Assembly (NCBI GenBank): GCA_902578505.1
Contig: CACHDD010000009.1
Coordinates: 1 to 28,092 of the forward strand
Length of the DNA: 28,092 bases
Direction of reading: 5' to 3'
Origin: an uncultured Bacteroidota bacterium
GTDB taxonomy: Bacteria > Bacteroidota > Bacteroidia > Flavobacteriales > UA16
The notes below the pieces were generated by a model that did not search any database, was not told where the DNA came from, and worked only from the letters and a program-made list of their open reading frames with translations. This document shows positions 7,253 to 17,652 of the stretch, one piece after another. Made by a program: the position numbers and the translations under genes. The number at the start of each line of letters is the position of its first letter. The stretch's first letter is position 1.

Positions 7253-7815
7253 TGAAGTGGTTTAAGAAAAAAGACGAGCAAAGTCCTTCAGGACCTAGTG
7301 GCAACAAGCGACTAACTGAAGAGCAAAAGGCAGCGCGTGAAGAAGCAAAAAAGCTAGCGCTTAAAGCTGCAGAAGAGGCAAAGAGAGTGAAGGCAGAAAA
7401 GGCACAGAAGGTTAGAGATAAAGCTTCTAGATCTTCAGCGGAAAACAGAGCCAAAATTGCTGCTGAGCAGAAAAAAGAGAGAGCAGAAAAGAATGCTACT
7501 GGAAAAATCCTTAGAGACATAATCAGTGGTCGATTCCTAACTGGAGATGGTGTAATCGCGCATATACCTTTCCTGTTGTTTTTGTGCGGAATTTTTCTTG
7601 CCAACATAGGTTTGGGTTACAAGTTCGAAAACATCGAGCGCGAGAAGATGAAGACAAAGAGGGCGCTTGAAGAGGTCAATGCTGAGTACAAAACTTTGAT
7701 GTCTGATTTGGAATCTAGGTTGCAGCAAAGCAGAGTGGAACAGGCCATTGTGGATTTGGGCTTAGAGCAGCCATTGAGTCAGCCAATTTTATTAGACGAA
7801 AACGAAGATGAGTAA
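7249..7815 (+). CDS. ftsL: FtsL-like divisome protein with long charged N-terminus
   Basis: The 188-residue protein has one membrane segment at about 103-121 (AHIPFLLFLCGIFLANIGLG), followed by a periplasmic coiled-coil-like segment (about 126-170), the layout of FtsL. The segment between rsmH and the septal transpeptidase gene is where ftsL lies in dcw clusters. FtsL with FtsB links FtsQ to FtsWI activation. The first 100 residues form an unusually long cytoplasmic tail: residues 20-85 are almost all Lys, Arg, Glu, Ala and Gln, predicted helical. E. coli FtsL has only about 35 cytoplasmic residues. Bacteroidota members are divergent (FtsL_2 type). Starts 7249 and 7252 are both plausible. It overlaps ftsI by eight bases. 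Confidence 0.8.
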   Translation: MMKWFKKKDEQSPSGPSGNKRLTEEQKAAREEAKKLALKAAEEAKRVKAEKAQKVRDKASRSSAENRAKIAAEQKKERAEKNATGKILRDIISGRFLTGDGVIAHIPFLLFLCGIFLANIGLGYKFENIEREKMKTKRALEEVNAEYKTLMSDLESRLQQSRVEQAIVDLGLEQPLSQPILLDENEDE

Positions 7816-9943
7816 GGGAGGAGGCCAAATACAAACCACTAGGTTTTGGATGATTTTCGTCTGCTTCTGCCTTATTTCTGCTGGCATATTCTCTCGAATT
7901 ATCGCCATACAGTTTGTAGAACACAATCATTGGGAAAACAAGGGTGCGGAGTATTCTGAAAGCGTTAAAACCATTGAGCCATCAAGAGGCCAAATACTAG
8001 CGAAAGACGGATCGTTACTCGCAATAAGCGTCCCTGTTTACAATCTAAGTTGGGATAGTCAGTGCGAAGCAATTAATTGGGATGTGTACGCTAGGGACAA
8101 GGAGGAGTTGTGCCATGAATTGTCTAAAATATTAGGCAAGCCAGCAGATCATTATGCCAAACTTTTAGACAAAGCAAGATTAGAAGAAAGTAGATATAAA
8201 TTGTTTGGGCGAAACATACCCTACACTAAGTACAAGGATTTAAAAAACATTCCATTTATCAAGCTTGGGAGGTATAAAAGCGGTTTTGTCTTTGAGAGAA
8301 ATGAGATTAGAAGAAAGCCTTTTGAACCCCTTGCAGGAAGGACTATTGGGATAGACAGAGACAGCCATAGAGTTGGAGTTGAACTCGCTTGGAATAAGGA
8401 GCTCGGCGGTGTTGAAGGTAAGCAATTACAGCATAGAATTTCTGGGGGTGAATGGCTACCTGTTACAGACGACTTTATCTCAGAACCACAACAAGGGTTA
8501 GATGTTGTAACTACAATTGACATGCACCTTCAAGATGTTGCTACTTCATCACTTTTAAAGCAATTAGAAAAGCACGAAGCTGGATGGGGAATAGTCGTTC
8601 TAATGGAAGTTGAAACAGGATATGTTAGAGCAATATCCAACCTTACTAGATCAGAGGGTTCAAACGGAAAAGTGTATTACTCTGAATCATTCAATCACGC
8701 TTTAGGATCTGCTGTAGAACCTGGATCTACTTTCAAGTTAGCATCACTAATGACGTGTCTAGAATCTGGCAACATTCAATTGACAGACAGCATTGACACA
8801 GGAAAAGGTATTGCATACTTCCATGGAAAACCAATGAAAGACTCGAATTGGGATCACGGAGGTCATGGGAAAATATCCATCAAAGACGTATTCTCTATGT
8901 CGTCAAATATTGGGTCGGCATTAGCAGTAAAGCAATGCTTCAGTGTTGAACCCCAAAAATTCTTAGATGGACTTCAAAGGATTGGTATAACAAAACCTTT
9001 AGATGTTAATCTTGTCGGAGAAGGTGTGCCACAAGTTTATTCGACAGTTGGCGAAGGTGCTTGGTCTGGCTTATCTCTCACACAGATGGCAATAGGTTAC
9101 GAAGTAACCCAAACCCCACTACAAACTCTTGCACTTTATTCTGCTGTAGCAAATAATGGCAAATTGATGAGGCCTGTATTTGTGACTGAAACCCAACGCA
9201 GGGGTGAAACAGTTGATAGGTTTGGCCCAGAAGTAATAAATGAAAGAATATGTTCAGCAAGCACTTTAAACGATTGTAAGACCATGATGGAAAGCGCCTG
9301 TGAACCAGGTGGACATGGTACAGCTGCGAACATTTTTAACAAGAGTCCATATACAGTTGCTGGAAAAACTGGCACTTGTAAAATTGCTCACAACGGTAGC
9401 TATGAAGACGGAAGATATAGGGCCTCATTTACTGGGTATTTCCCTGCCGATAATCCTATTTACTCTTGCATAGTAGTTGTCTCTGACACAAAGAGTGGCT
9501 CGTACTACGGTAGCACTATTGCAGCTCCTGTCTTTAGAGACCTAGCTGATTTGATCTATGCTACAGATCCTAAATTCCACGAAATACTGGACAAGCCATT
9601 ACTAGCAGAAAACAAAAGACATCTGCCAACTGCAAATAATGGTGAGAGAAGCGAAGTGGTTTACTTGTATGAGACACTAGGAGTTAATTACAAGGATGAA
9701 AGTGGGGTTTCGGATTGGGTTGTAGTAAGCACTTCTAAAGACACGGTCAGACTCACTACAAGAGAGATTGTAAACCAAACTATGCCAAATGTTCAAGGCA
9801 TGGGCCTTAAAGATGCTCTCTACCTACTAGAAAACGCAGGCATTAAAGTTTATTACGAAGGCCGTGGAATTGTAAAAAGCCAAAGTGTTAGACCTGGCAC
9901 ACCATTTAGTCAAGCATCAACAATTAAACTAATACTGTCGTGA
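7808..9943 (+). CDS. ftsI: Septal peptidoglycan transpeptidase (class B PBP) with C-terminal PASTA domain
   Basis: The 711-residue protein has an N-terminal membrane anchor (about 12-35), a PBP dimerisation region beginning EPSRGQILAKDGSLLA (57-72) and a transpeptidase domain with all three catalytic motifs: STFK with nucleophile Ser307, SSN (365-367) and KTGT (520-523). The last about 55 residues, MPNVQGMGLKDALYLLENAG onward, form one PASTA repeat. It cross-links peptidoglycan at the division site with FtsW, whose gene is four downstream. One C-terminal PASTA on a division PBP is common in Firmicutes and in Bacteroidota but absent from E. coli FtsI. ftsI overlaps ftsL by 8 and murE by 4 bases. 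Confidence 0.95.
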   Translation: MSKGGGQIQTTRFWMIFVCFCLISAGIFSRIIAIQFVEHNHWENKGAEYSESVKTIEPSRGQILAKDGSLLAISVPVYNLSWDSQCEAINWDVYARDKEELCHELSKILGKPADHYAKLLDKARLEESRYKLFGRNIPYTKYKDLKNIPFIKLGRYKSGFVFERNEIRRKPFEPLAGRTIGIDRDSHRVGVELAWNKELGGVEGKQLQHRISGGEWLPVTDDFISEPQQGLDVVTTIDMHLQDVATSSLLKQLEKHEAGWGIVVLMEVETGYVRAISNLTRSEGSNGKVYYSESFNHALGSAVEPGSTFKLASLMTCLESGNIQLTDSIDTGKGIAYFHGKPMKDSNWDHGGHGKISIKDVFSMSSNIGSALAVKQCFSVEPQKFLDGLQRIGITKPLDVNLVGEGVPQVYSTVGEGAWSGLSLTQMAIGYEVTQTPLQTLALYSAVANNGKLMRPVFVTETQRRGETVDRFGPEVINERICSASTLNDCKTMMESACEPGGHGTAANIFNKSPYTVAGKTGTCKIAHNGSYEDGRYRASFTGYFPADNPIYSCIVVVSDTKSGSYYGSTIAAPVFRDLADLIYATDPKFHEILDKPLLAENKRHLPTANNGERSEVVYLYETLGVNYKDESGVSDWVVVSTSKDTVRLTTREIVNQTMPNVQGMGLKDALYLLENAGIKVYYEGRGIVKSQSVRPGTPFSQASTIKLILS

Positions 9944-11406
9944 AACTACTGAAAGATCTATTATACGATGTAAGGATAGAAGAGGTATTTGGCACTACTA
10001 ACATTGCAGTTGAAAGTATGTGTATGGATTCTCGCATGGCAAAACCAATGAGTCTATTTGTTGCAATCAAAGGCACTAAATTAGACGGCCACAATTACAT
10101 TGCCTCTGCCCTAGCTAATGGAGCAATAACTATTGTTTGCGAAGAAGTTCCCAAGGGAGCAAAAGACATTACAGGAACAACTTTTGTAAAGGTTAAGGAC
10201 AGCTCTCAAGCTTTAGGACACATCGCTTCAGCTTACTATGATAATCCAACAAACGAAATTAAGGTAGTTGCTGTAACGGGAACAAATGGAAAGACAACAA
10301 CCGTTAGCCTGCTCCATAGTTTATTCAGGATTATGGATAGGAAGTCAGGATTGATTGGTACAGTAGAAAATAAGATTAATGACAAGACTATTGAATCTAC
10401 TCACACAACACCTGACGCTATTTCTATCCAAAAGCTATTTAGAGAAATGGCTGACGAAGGTTGTAAGTTCTGTTTCATCGAAGCTAGTTCTCATGCTATA
10501 GACCAAAACAGACTCGCAGGCACGACCCTAGCTGGTGCCGTGTTTACAAATATCACTCATGATCATTTGGACTACCACGAAACTTTTGACAACTATATCT
10601 CTGCGAAGAAAAAATTATTTGACAAACTCCCTTCAAATGCTTTTGCTCTTGTTAATGCCGAAGATTCACATTGCGAAGACATTATTGCCGACTGTAAAGC
10701 GAAGAAAACAACATATGGCGTAAGTGCTTATGCAGACGAAAAAGCAAGAATTGTAGAAAATCAATTACAAGGGCTTCAAATGTATATCAATGGTCAAGAC
10801 CTCTACTCAAGGTTAGTTGGAGATTTTAATGCTTCAAATCTGATGGCAGTTTTCTGCGTTGCTAAGAGTTTGGGATTTGATCCATTATCAATATTAACCT
10901 CGATGTCACTTCTTACCCCACCCGCTGGAAGATTTGAATTGGTAGAAAGTCCAGACGGAATTACAGCAATTGTCGATTACGCTCACACTCCAGACGCATT
11001 GGAAAACGTGCTTAAAACTATAGGTGCATTTGTCGATGGAGGTGAAAGAGTAATTACAGTTGTTGGATGTGGTGGCGATAGAGACGCAGCAAAAAGGCCT
11101 ATCATGGCTAGAGTAGCAGCTGCATCATCAGACCAAGTATTCATCACTTCTGACAACCCTAGATCAGAAGACCCTTTAGACATCATAGCTCAAATGCAAG
11201 CAGGGTTAGACCCTAATGAAAAGAGAAAGTGTATAGCAATTAGTAATAGACGCGAAGCAATAAGAGCAGCGGTAGCTTTTGCCAAGGCTGGAGACATCGT
11301 GCTAGTAGCTGGCAAAGGTCACGAAACGTATCAAGAGATAGCAGGAGTTAAACACGATTTCGACGACAGAATTGTTCTGCGCGAAGCATTCAATCCATCA
11401 AACTAA
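9940..11406 (+). CDS. murE: UDP-MurNAc-tripeptide synthetase (meso-diaminopimelate adding)
   Basis: MurE ligase of 488 residues adding the third amino acid to UDP-MurNAc-L-Ala-D-Glu. The ATP loop TGTNGKTT is at 113-120, THTTPDA at 155-161 contacts the nucleotide substrate, and [12 protein letters not shown] at 202-213 is the Mur central motif. The DNPR motif (405-408) in SDNPRSEDP marks enzymes specific for meso-diaminopimelate rather than L-lysine, so the organism has a DAP-type wall. The start is GTG at 9940, overlapping the ftsI TGA; no better ATG lies near. Length is normal. Confidence 0.97.
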   Translation: MKLLKDLLYDVRIEEVFGTTNIAVESMCMDSRMAKPMSLFVAIKGTKLDGHNYIASALANGAITIVCEEVPKGAKDITGTTFVKVKDSSQALGHIASAYYDNPTNEIKVVAVTGTNGKTTTVSLLHSLFRIMDRKSGLIGTVENKINDKTIESTHTTPDAISIQKLFREMADEGCKFCFIEASSHAIDQNRLAGTTLAGAVFTNITHDHLDYHETFDNYISAKKKLFDKLPSNAFALVNAEDSHCEDIIADCKAKKTTYGVSAYADEKARIVENQLQGLQMYINGQDLYSRLVGDFNASNLMAVFCVAKSLGFDPLSILTSMSLLTPPAGRFELVESPDGITAIVDYAHTPDALENVLKTIGAFVDGGERVITVVGCGGDRDAAKRPIMARVAAASSDQVFITSDNPRSEDPLDIIAQMQAGLDPNEKRKCIAISNRREAIRAAVAFAKAGDIVLVAGKGHETYQEIAGVKHDFDDRIVLREAFNPSN

Positions 11407-11411
11407 GAATC

Positions 11412-12599
11412 ATGCTGTACCATTTATTTACATACCTAGATTCTACATATAACCTTTCAGGCGCTGGTCTCTTTGAGTATATAACCTTCCGCGCAGCAAT
11501 GAGTTTGATCACATCGCTCATTATTGGAATCGCATTTGGAAGACGCATCATTGAATGGTTGCAGCTTAAACAAGTTGGTGAGGTCGTTAGAGATTTAGGC
11601 CTACAAGGCCAAATCGAAAAGAAAGGCACACCAACTATGGGAGGGTTAATTATCCTCAGTGCAATATTAATCCCCACCCTTCTGTTTGCCGATTTGACAA
11701 GCGTTTACACCCACATGATGTTGATTGTAACAGTTTGGCTTGGAACAATTGGGTTTATTGACGATTACATAAAAATCTATAAGAAGAATAAAGAAGGACT
11801 AGCTGGTAGATTTAAAATTATAGGCCAAATAGGAGTCGGAATCATTTTGGGATCTATAATGATGTGGCATCCTGACATCTTGATTAAGGAAATGGGTGAA
11901 GATGGCGTTTGGACTGCATTGAGATCAACAGAGACTACAATCCCATTTTTAAAGGGAAACACCTTTGACTACTATTGGCTTGTAAGTTGGTTGATCGAAG
12001 ACCTTACTCTGGTTTGGCTTGTATTCATCCCAATGGTAATTCTTATTGTTACTGCAGTATCAAATGGAGCAAACTTAACTGATGGGCTTGACGGCCTTGC
12101 TACGGGAACAAGCGCGATAATAGGCATCACTTTAGCAGTGCTTGCTTATGTAAGTTCTAACACTCAAATAGCAGGATACTTGGGTATCATGTACATCCCA
12201 GGATCTGAAGAATTAGTTGTCTTTATCGCTGCATTTGTTGGGGCTTGCGTGGCATTCCTATGGTACAATGCATATCCAGCCCAAGTTTTTATGGGGGACA
12301 CTGGCTCACTTGCATTAGGTGGAATCATCGCAGCATTTGCGATAGCAATTAGAAAGGAATTATTAATTCCAGTTCTATGTGGAATCTTCCTAATAGAAAA
12401 CTTGAGTGTGGTCATGCAGGTGACCTACTTCAAGTATACCAAAAAGAAATACGGAGAAGGCAAAAGGATTTTCCTGATGTCTCCACTTCACCACCACTAC
12501 CAAAAGCAAAACATTCACGAAAGCAAAATCACAGCTAGGTTTTGGATCGTAGGAATACTACTAGCTGTAATCACAATTGTAACCCTTAAAGTTAGATAA
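11412..12599 (+). CDS. mraY: Phospho-MurNAc-pentapeptide translocase
   Basis: Polytopic inner-membrane protein of 395 residues (about ten hydrophobic segments) that transfers phospho-MurNAc-pentapeptide to undecaprenyl phosphate, making lipid I. Signatures: KGTPTMGG (71-78), catalytic DDY (117-119), [10 protein letters not shown] (221-230), [12 protein letters not shown] (293-304) and PLHHHYQ (358-364). An insertion of about 45 residues between the second and third signatures (around 155-198, including [13 protein letters not shown]) is a longer loop than E. coli MraY has and accounts for the 395 rather than 360 residues. It starts five bases after murE. Confidence 0.97.
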   Translation: MLYHLFTYLDSTYNLSGAGLFEYITFRAAMSLITSLIIGIAFGRRIIEWLQLKQVGEVVRDLGLQGQIEKKGTPTMGGLIILSAILIPTLLFADLTSVYTHMMLIVTVWLGTIGFIDDYIKIYKKNKEGLAGRFKIIGQIGVGIILGSIMMWHPDILIKEMGEDGVWTALRSTETTIPFLKGNTFDYYWLVSWLIEDLTLVWLVFIPMVILIVTAVSNGANLTDGLDGLATGTSAIIGITLAVLAYVSSNTQIAGYLGIMYIPGSEELVVFIAAFVGACVAFLWYNAYPAQVFMGDTGSLALGGIIAAFAIAIRKELLIPVLCGIFLIENLSVVMQVTYFKYTKKKYGEGKRIFLMSPLHHHYQKQNIHESKITARFWIVGILLAVITIVTLKVR

Positions 12600-13963
12600 T
12601 GAATGAAGACATTCTAATATTAGGCGCTGGCGAAAGCGGTGTAGGGGCAGCAAAACTTGCCTTGAGTTTGGGGTATACTCCTTTTGTAAGTGACGCTGGA
12701 TCAGGTAAGTCTGCATTCCTTGCAGAGTTAGATGCAGATGGTATCGAGTATGAGGTGGGCGGTCATAATCCTAGTATTTGGCCTATGGTTAAAACAGTTG
12801 TAAAAAGCCCTGGAATACCAGAGGATTCAAGCGTAGTAGAAGAGTTAAGGTCAGGTGGAGCAGAAGTGATAAGCGAAATAGAATTCGCAAGCAGGAACTA
12901 TGAAGGTAAGGTGATCGCAATTACCGGGGCAAATGGAAAGACAACGACAACTTCTCTAATCTATCAATTACTAAAAAACGCTGGTATAAAAGTCTCATGC
13001 GTGGGTAACATAGGCACAAGCTGGGCTAGGGAAATTAGTACATCATCAGAGCCATCAGATGTAGTTGTGGTGGAGGCCAGCAGCTTCCAACTCGACGGAA
13101 CGGTGAGCTTCAAGCCAGATGTGGCAGTACTTCTCAACATCGCGCCGGACCATTTAGACCGATACGGTTACTCACTAGAAAACTACGCAAAATCAAAGTG
13201 GAGGATAACGGTGAATCAAGGTCCAAAAGATTACCTAGTGTATAATTACGACGACGAGGTAATAAAAGAATTATTAAAGAGCACAGGAACTAAAGCACAA
13301 CTTATGCCTGTCTCTGCTAACAAAGCGTTGATGCCAGGTGAGTTTGGCTCGGGGCTTAACCCAGAAAACAAAGAAGAATTTTTAATATATACACACAATA
13401 AACAAACATTTACAATGACTATTCAAGAACTGGCTTTACAAGGCAAGCACAACTTGTTTAACTCTATGGCTGCCGGAGTTACGGGCCGCATTTTAGAGCT
13501 TCGAAACGAAGGAATCCGAGAATCTCTCGCAAATTTTGAGGGAATTGAACATAGATTAGAATACGTTGCCGATGTAAACCAAATCAGATTCATAAATGAT
13601 AGTAAAGCAACAAACGTAAATAGCGTTTGGTATGCTATGGAGTGCATTGACAGACCTATTATTTGGATCGTTGGAGGAATTGATAAAGGAAACGATTACC
13701 GAGACATAATTCCACTTGTTAAGGAAAAAGTGAAGCACATGATATGCCTTGGTAAGGACAATAAAAAACTCATCAAAACTTTTTCAGATTACGTTGATTC
13801 AGTTCATATAGCTGAGAGTGCTGAAGAAGCGGTGCAAATAGGGTACGACCTAGGAATACCTAAAGATACAGTTCTTCTTTCACCTGCATGTGCAAGTTTT
13901 GACCTGTTTGGTAGTTACGAAGAAAGAGGAAATAAATTCAAGAAAGCAGTAAAAGGACTTTAA
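12599..13963 (+). CDS. murD: UDP-MurNAc-L-alanine:D-glutamate ligase
   Basis: Cytoplasmic Mur ligase of 454 residues adding D-Glu to UDP-MurNAc-L-Ala. Seen: N-terminal Rossmann-like ILGAGESGVGAA (7-18), SPGIP (70-74), ATP loop GANGKTTTT (110-118), NIAPDHLDRYGY in the central domain, INDSKATN and the C-terminal SPACASFDLFGSYEERG.F motif, which is typical of MurD. The ATG overlaps the mraY stop by one base (TAATG). ftsW follows after two bases. Confidence 0.97.
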   Translation: MNEDILILGAGESGVGAAKLALSLGYTPFVSDAGSGKSAFLAELDADGIEYEVGGHNPSIWPMVKTVVKSPGIPEDSSVVEELRSGGAEVISEIEFASRNYEGKVIAITGANGKTTTTSLIYQLLKNAGIKVSCVGNIGTSWAREISTSSEPSDVVVVEASSFQLDGTVSFKPDVAVLLNIAPDHLDRYGYSLENYAKSKWRITVNQGPKDYLVYNYDDEVIKELLKSTGTKAQLMPVSANKALMPGEFGSGLNPENKEEFLIYTHNKQTFTMTIQELALQGKHNLFNSMAAGVTGRILELRNEGIRESLANFEGIEHRLEYVADVNQIRFINDSKATNVNSVWYAMECIDRPIIWIVGGIDKGNDYRDIIPLVKEKVKHMICLGKDNKKLIKTFSDYVDSVHIAESAEEAVQIGYDLGIPKDTVLLSPACASFDLFGSYEERGNKFKKAVKGL

Positions 13964-13965
13964 AA

Positions 13966-15138
13966 ATGTCGAACTGGGTCCTAAGTATAAAAGATCGATT
14001 AGAGGGCGATAAGGTTATATGGATAATCGCGCTTATTCTGAGTGTTTGGTCACTCCTATCAGTTTATAGCGCCATCTCGTCGCTTGCCGTTAAAGCTGGG
14101 GGAAACTCAACTAAATTTCTTACAAAGCAGGGTATTCTTTTACTTTTAGGACTAGGTGTCATTTACATTGTTCACCGCATCAATTACAAGTATTTCGCAA
14201 GGCTGGCTAATGTTGTGTATGTATCAGCCGTCATTGCCTTAGTACTTACTCTTATTGTAGGTTCCGATATTAATGATGCCAAACGATGGCTCGAAATTCC
14301 CTTTGTAGGTCTAACCCTACAAACTTCAGATTTTGCAAAAGTTGCCCTCGTTATGTGGGTCGCAAAAGAACTCCATTTAAGGAGAGAATTCCTTGACGAT
14401 TTCAGAAATGAAGTCGTCCCTATACTAGTAAGAATAGCCATAGTCTGCGGTCTAATTTTCCCAGCCGACTTGTCAACTGCCTTGTTGTTGGGAGCTATAA
14501 CAGTCGGCATGATAGTAGTTAGTGGAGTACCTTGGTCTAGTCTATTTAGGATAGGCGGAATTTGTATCGCATTAGGAATGGGGCTTTATGGTGTAGGAAA
14601 GGTATCGCCTGATTTATTTCCAAGGTTTGGGACTTGGACCAACAGAATCGAACAACATATAGGATACACAAGTGGAGGTGTTGGCCACGTAGCTAGCGAA
14701 GGAGAATACCAAATAGAATTAGCACAAGTCGCAATTCACAATGGCGGCCTCCTTCCCTCAGGACCTGGAACTGGTACATCTAGAAATTTCTTACCACATC
14801 CTTATTCTGATATGATTTACGCATTTATAATCGAGGAGTGGGGAGCAATAATTGGGGGTTTAGGATTGTTACTTATCTACTTGATACTTCTATATAGAAC
14901 AATAATTGCCGCTAAGAATTGCGACAGGCCATTTGGCAGTTATTTGGCCATGGGATTAGGAATGATGATTGCGTTACAGGCATTAATAAATATGGCTGTT
15001 TCAGTTCGACTCTTTCCGACAACTGGACAACCGCTACCGTTAGTCAGCTATGGCGGAACATCAATATTATTTACATGCCTATCAATAGGCATGATTTTAG
15101 CCGTAAGTAGGGCACCTCTTTTAGCAAACAAAAGATAG
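13966..15138 (+). CDS. ftsW: Septal peptidoglycan glycosyltransferase FtsW (SEDS family)
   Basis: Polytopic SEDS protein of 390 residues, about ten membrane spans, which polymerises glycan strands from lipid II with its class B PBP partner (ftsI at 7808). Diagnostic blocks: KRWLEIPFVGLTLQTSDFAK in the second cytoplasmic/periplasmic junction, P...D.STALLLGAI, GEYQIELAQVAIHNGGL with GPGTGTSRNFLPHPYSDMIYAFIIEEWG (the catalytic-loop region), and the C-terminal PTTGQPLPLVSYGGTS. Placement in the dcw operon argues for FtsW rather than RodA. The stop is immediately followed by the murG ATG. Confidence 0.95.
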   Translation: MSNWVLSIKDRLEGDKVIWIIALILSVWSLLSVYSAISSLAVKAGGNSTKFLTKQGILLLLGLGVIYIVHRINYKYFARLANVVYVSAVIALVLTLIVGSDINDAKRWLEIPFVGLTLQTSDFAKVALVMWVAKELHLRREFLDDFRNEVVPILVRIAIVCGLIFPADLSTALLLGAITVGMIVVSGVPWSSLFRIGGICIALGMGLYGVGKVSPDLFPRFGTWTNRIEQHIGYTSGGVGHVASEGEYQIELAQVAIHNGGLLPSGPGTGTSRNFLPHPYSDMIYAFIIEEWGAIIGGLGLLLIYLILLYRTIIAAKNCDRPFGSYLAMGLGMMIALQALINMAVSVRLFPTTGQPLPLVSYGGTSILFTCLSIGMILAVSRAPLLANKR

Positions 15139-16287
15139 ATGGGAGCAATTGAGAGAGTAATAATATCGGGAGGAGGCACAGGAGGTCACATCCATCCAGC
15201 ACTGGCAATTGCAGATGAGATAAAGAGACGAAACCCATCATGCTCAATTCAATTTGTTGGAGCTTTAGGCCGAATGGAAATGGTAAAGGTCCCTGCCGCT
15301 GGGTACGATATTGAAGGGCTTTGGATTTCTGGTATCGAGAGAAAGATTATAAGCATTAAGAATTTGAGCTTTCCTTTTAAACTTTTGAGCTCTCTTTTAA
15401 AAGCTGGAAAACTACTTCGTAAACACAAACCACAAATCGTAATTGGTGTAGGTGGATTTGCTAGCGGCCCCATACTTTTTCGAGCATCGAGAAAAGGAAT
15501 CCCTACGCTAATACAAGAACAAAACAGCTTCCCAGGAATCACAAATAGAATACTAGCGAAAAAGGTAGATAAAGTGTGTGCTGGGTTCCCTGGACTTTCT
15601 CGTTGGTTCCCATCTGAGAAAATCACAGAAACCGGAAATCCTCTTAGAGAAGGAGTATTAAAATTGCTAAACGGTTCAACTGTTAAGGGAGCAGCAGAGC
15701 ATTTCAAACTAAGCCCTGATAAGCCAATAGTTTTTGTTATGGGAGGCAGTTTAGGTGCAGCCTCAATGAATTCTGCCGTTAAAAACATGATAGAGGACTT
15801 TATCTCAAAAGGCGAAGCCCTCTACTCTATAATTTGGCAATGTGGTGAGCGGTACTTGAGTGAGAATTCCAATTGGCTTGACGAAAAGCAAAAAACACAC
15901 CCTTGGCTTGAGGAGAGTGTAACATGTCTAGGGTTTATTGACAGGATGGATTTGGCCTATAGCGCAGCTTATATTATTGCAAGTAGGGCTGGCGCGATGA
16001 GCATTTCTGAGCTTGCTTTAGTTGCAAAGCCCACTATTCTGATCCCTTCCCCTCATGTTGCTGAAGACCACCAAACTAAAAATGCTTTGTCTTTAGTTGA
16101 TAGAGATGCAGCCCAAATGATAGTAGATTCTGAAGTCCAACAAAAGCTAGGCAATGCTGTCCAGGACCTGTTGTCTGATGAGTCAAAAACAAAAGCTATG
16201 TGTGAGGCGTTGAGAAAGGCTGCACAACCAGAAGCTTGCTCTAAAATTGTAGATGAAATAGAGCTACTCCTTAAATCAAAGTCATGA
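15139..16287 (+). CDS. murG: UDP-GlcNAc:undecaprenyl-PP-MurNAc-pentapeptide GlcNAc transferase
   Basis: GT28 family peripheral membrane enzyme of 382 residues converting lipid I to lipid II. The glycine-rich loop SGGGTGGHIHPALAIADE is at 10-27, VIGVGGFASGP at about 97-107 is the second membrane-side loop, and the C-terminal half has MGGSLGAASMN, ASRAGAMSISEL and PSPHVAEDHQTKNA for UDP-GlcNAc binding. No spacing to ftsW and a 4-base ATGA overlap with murC point to coupled translation. Confidence 0.97.
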   Translation: MGAIERVIISGGGTGGHIHPALAIADEIKRRNPSCSIQFVGALGRMEMVKVPAAGYDIEGLWISGIERKIISIKNLSFPFKLLSSLLKAGKLLRKHKPQIVIGVGGFASGPILFRASRKGIPTLIQEQNSFPGITNRILAKKVDKVCAGFPGLSRWFPSEKITETGNPLREGVLKLLNGSTVKGAAEHFKLSPDKPIVFVMGGSLGAASMNSAVKNMIEDFISKGEALYSIIWQCGERYLSENSNWLDEKQKTHPWLEESVTCLGFIDRMDLAYSAAYIIASRAGAMSISELALVAKPTILIPSPHVAEDHQTKNALSLVDRDAAQMIVDSEVQQKLGNAVQDLLSDESKTKAMCEALRKAAQPEACSKIVDEIELLLKSKS

Positions 16288-17645
16288 ATTACAAAGCCGC
16301 TTACTTTGTAGGAATTGGCGGTGCAGGTATGAGCGCTTTAGCTCGCTACTTGAATAAAGAAGGTTTAAGCGTAAGAGGTTACGATAAGGTTAAAACTAGG
16401 CTTACTGATTTCCTTCAAATTGAAGGGATGGAAATAAATTTTGAGGACGAAATTCATAGTATCCCCAAAGATGTAATTGAAGCAAGTCCTGAGGATTTAT
16501 TACTAGTCTACACACCTGCTATTCCTGAAAATCACAAACAACTTACGCATTTAAAAAGTTTGGGACATCGTGCTGTAAAACGCGCTGAATTACTTGGGAA
16601 AATCACATCTAATAAAAAGTCCCTAGCAATCGCTGGGACTCACGGCAAAACATCAACTACTGCTATTCTAGCTCATATTTTAGACGGCTCTCCAAAAGGT
16701 TGCAACGCCTTCCTCGGCGGAATCTCAGCTGCAAATAATTCAAATCTTTACCAAAGTCCTCAAGCAGAATGGACAGTAGTAGAGGCGGACGAATTTGACC
16801 GAAGTTTCCACCACTTAAACCCTACTCACGGCTTAATCACATCATTAGATCCTGACCATTTAGACATTTATGGAACGCCAGAAAAATTCAATGAAGGGTT
16901 TAGAATTTTCCGAAGCCAAATCACAGACAAAACTCTTGTCGCCTCACACATAAAATCTGAATTCGAGGGTGTTGAAACTTATGGTTTTGAACATGGGTGT
17001 GACTATTTGGCCTACGATATAGAGCATAAAACAACTGGAATTTCTTGCTCTTTAAGCTTCGACAATGGATCTACTATAATTGAATCAATAAACCTTCCTT
17101 TATTTGGAGAGCACAATCTTGAAAATGCTGTTGGCGCATCAGCTCTAGCACATATCGCAGGTGTGTCATCAGATATAATCAAAGAGCAATTAGAATCATT
17201 CCCTGGAATATATAGAAGGTTCCAAATACATGTAAATTCCCCTGGCAAAGTCTATATTGACGATTACGCTCATCATCCTACTGAGATAGCAAAAACAATT
17301 GAGGCAGTTAGGGAACATTTTCCTGGAAGGCGTCTTACCACAATATTCCAACCACATCTTTACTCTAGAACTCAAGATCAACTAGAAGGATTTTGCAAAG
17401 AATTAGCTAAATCTGATAGGGTTATTCTTTTGCCAATTTACCCTGCAAGAGAGGAGCCAATAGAAGGAGTAAATACACAATTGATACTTAATAACATCTC
17501 AGGCACCCACGCTGAACTATCGACGATAAATTCCATCTTCGAGAACTTAAAGGCATACTCCGTGGATGTCGTTTTGACTCTTGGCGCAGGTGATATCGAT
17601 ACCATAGTTCCCAAGATGAAAGAATTTACTTCCATGGACGCCTAA
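16284..17645 (+). CDS. murC: UDP-N-acetylmuramate:L-alanine ligase
   Basis: First Mur ligase, adding L-Ala to UDP-MurNAc; 453 residues. Seen: N-terminal GIGGAGMSALARYL (10-23), ATP loop AGTHGKTSTT (117-126), EADEFDRSFHHL in the central domain, DPDHLDIYG, and the C-terminal substrate block IYRRFQ...YIDDYAHHPTEI followed by FQPHLYSRT. The DDYAHHPTEI block separates MurC from the related recycling ligase Mpl. The start codon overlaps murG by 4 bases and ftsQ begins 7 bases after the stop. Confidence 0.96.
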   Translation: MNYKAAYFVGIGGAGMSALARYLNKEGLSVRGYDKVKTRLTDFLQIEGMEINFEDEIHSIPKDVIEASPEDLLLVYTPAIPENHKQLTHLKSLGHRAVKRAELLGKITSNKKSLAIAGTHGKTSTTAILAHILDGSPKGCNAFLGGISAANNSNLYQSPQAEWTVVEADEFDRSFHHLNPTHGLITSLDPDHLDIYGTPEKFNEGFRIFRSQITDKTLVASHIKSEFEGVETYGFEHGCDYLAYDIEHKTTGISCSLSFDNGSTIIESINLPLFGEHNLENAVGASALAHIAGVSSDIIKEQLESFPGIYRRFQIHVNSPGKVYIDDYAHHPTEIAKTIEAVREHFPGRRLTTIFQPHLYSRTQDQLEGFCKELAKSDRVILLPIYPAREEPIEGVNTQLILNNISGTHAELSTINSIFENLKAYSVDVVLTLGAGDIDTIVPKMKEFTSMDA

Positions 17646-17652
17646 AGCGACC

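Noticed and set aside
9940..17645. Missing murF, murB and ddl as a sign of a broken division cluster
   Set aside because: These genes usually lie elsewhere in Bacteroidota; all genes present here are full length with intact motifs.
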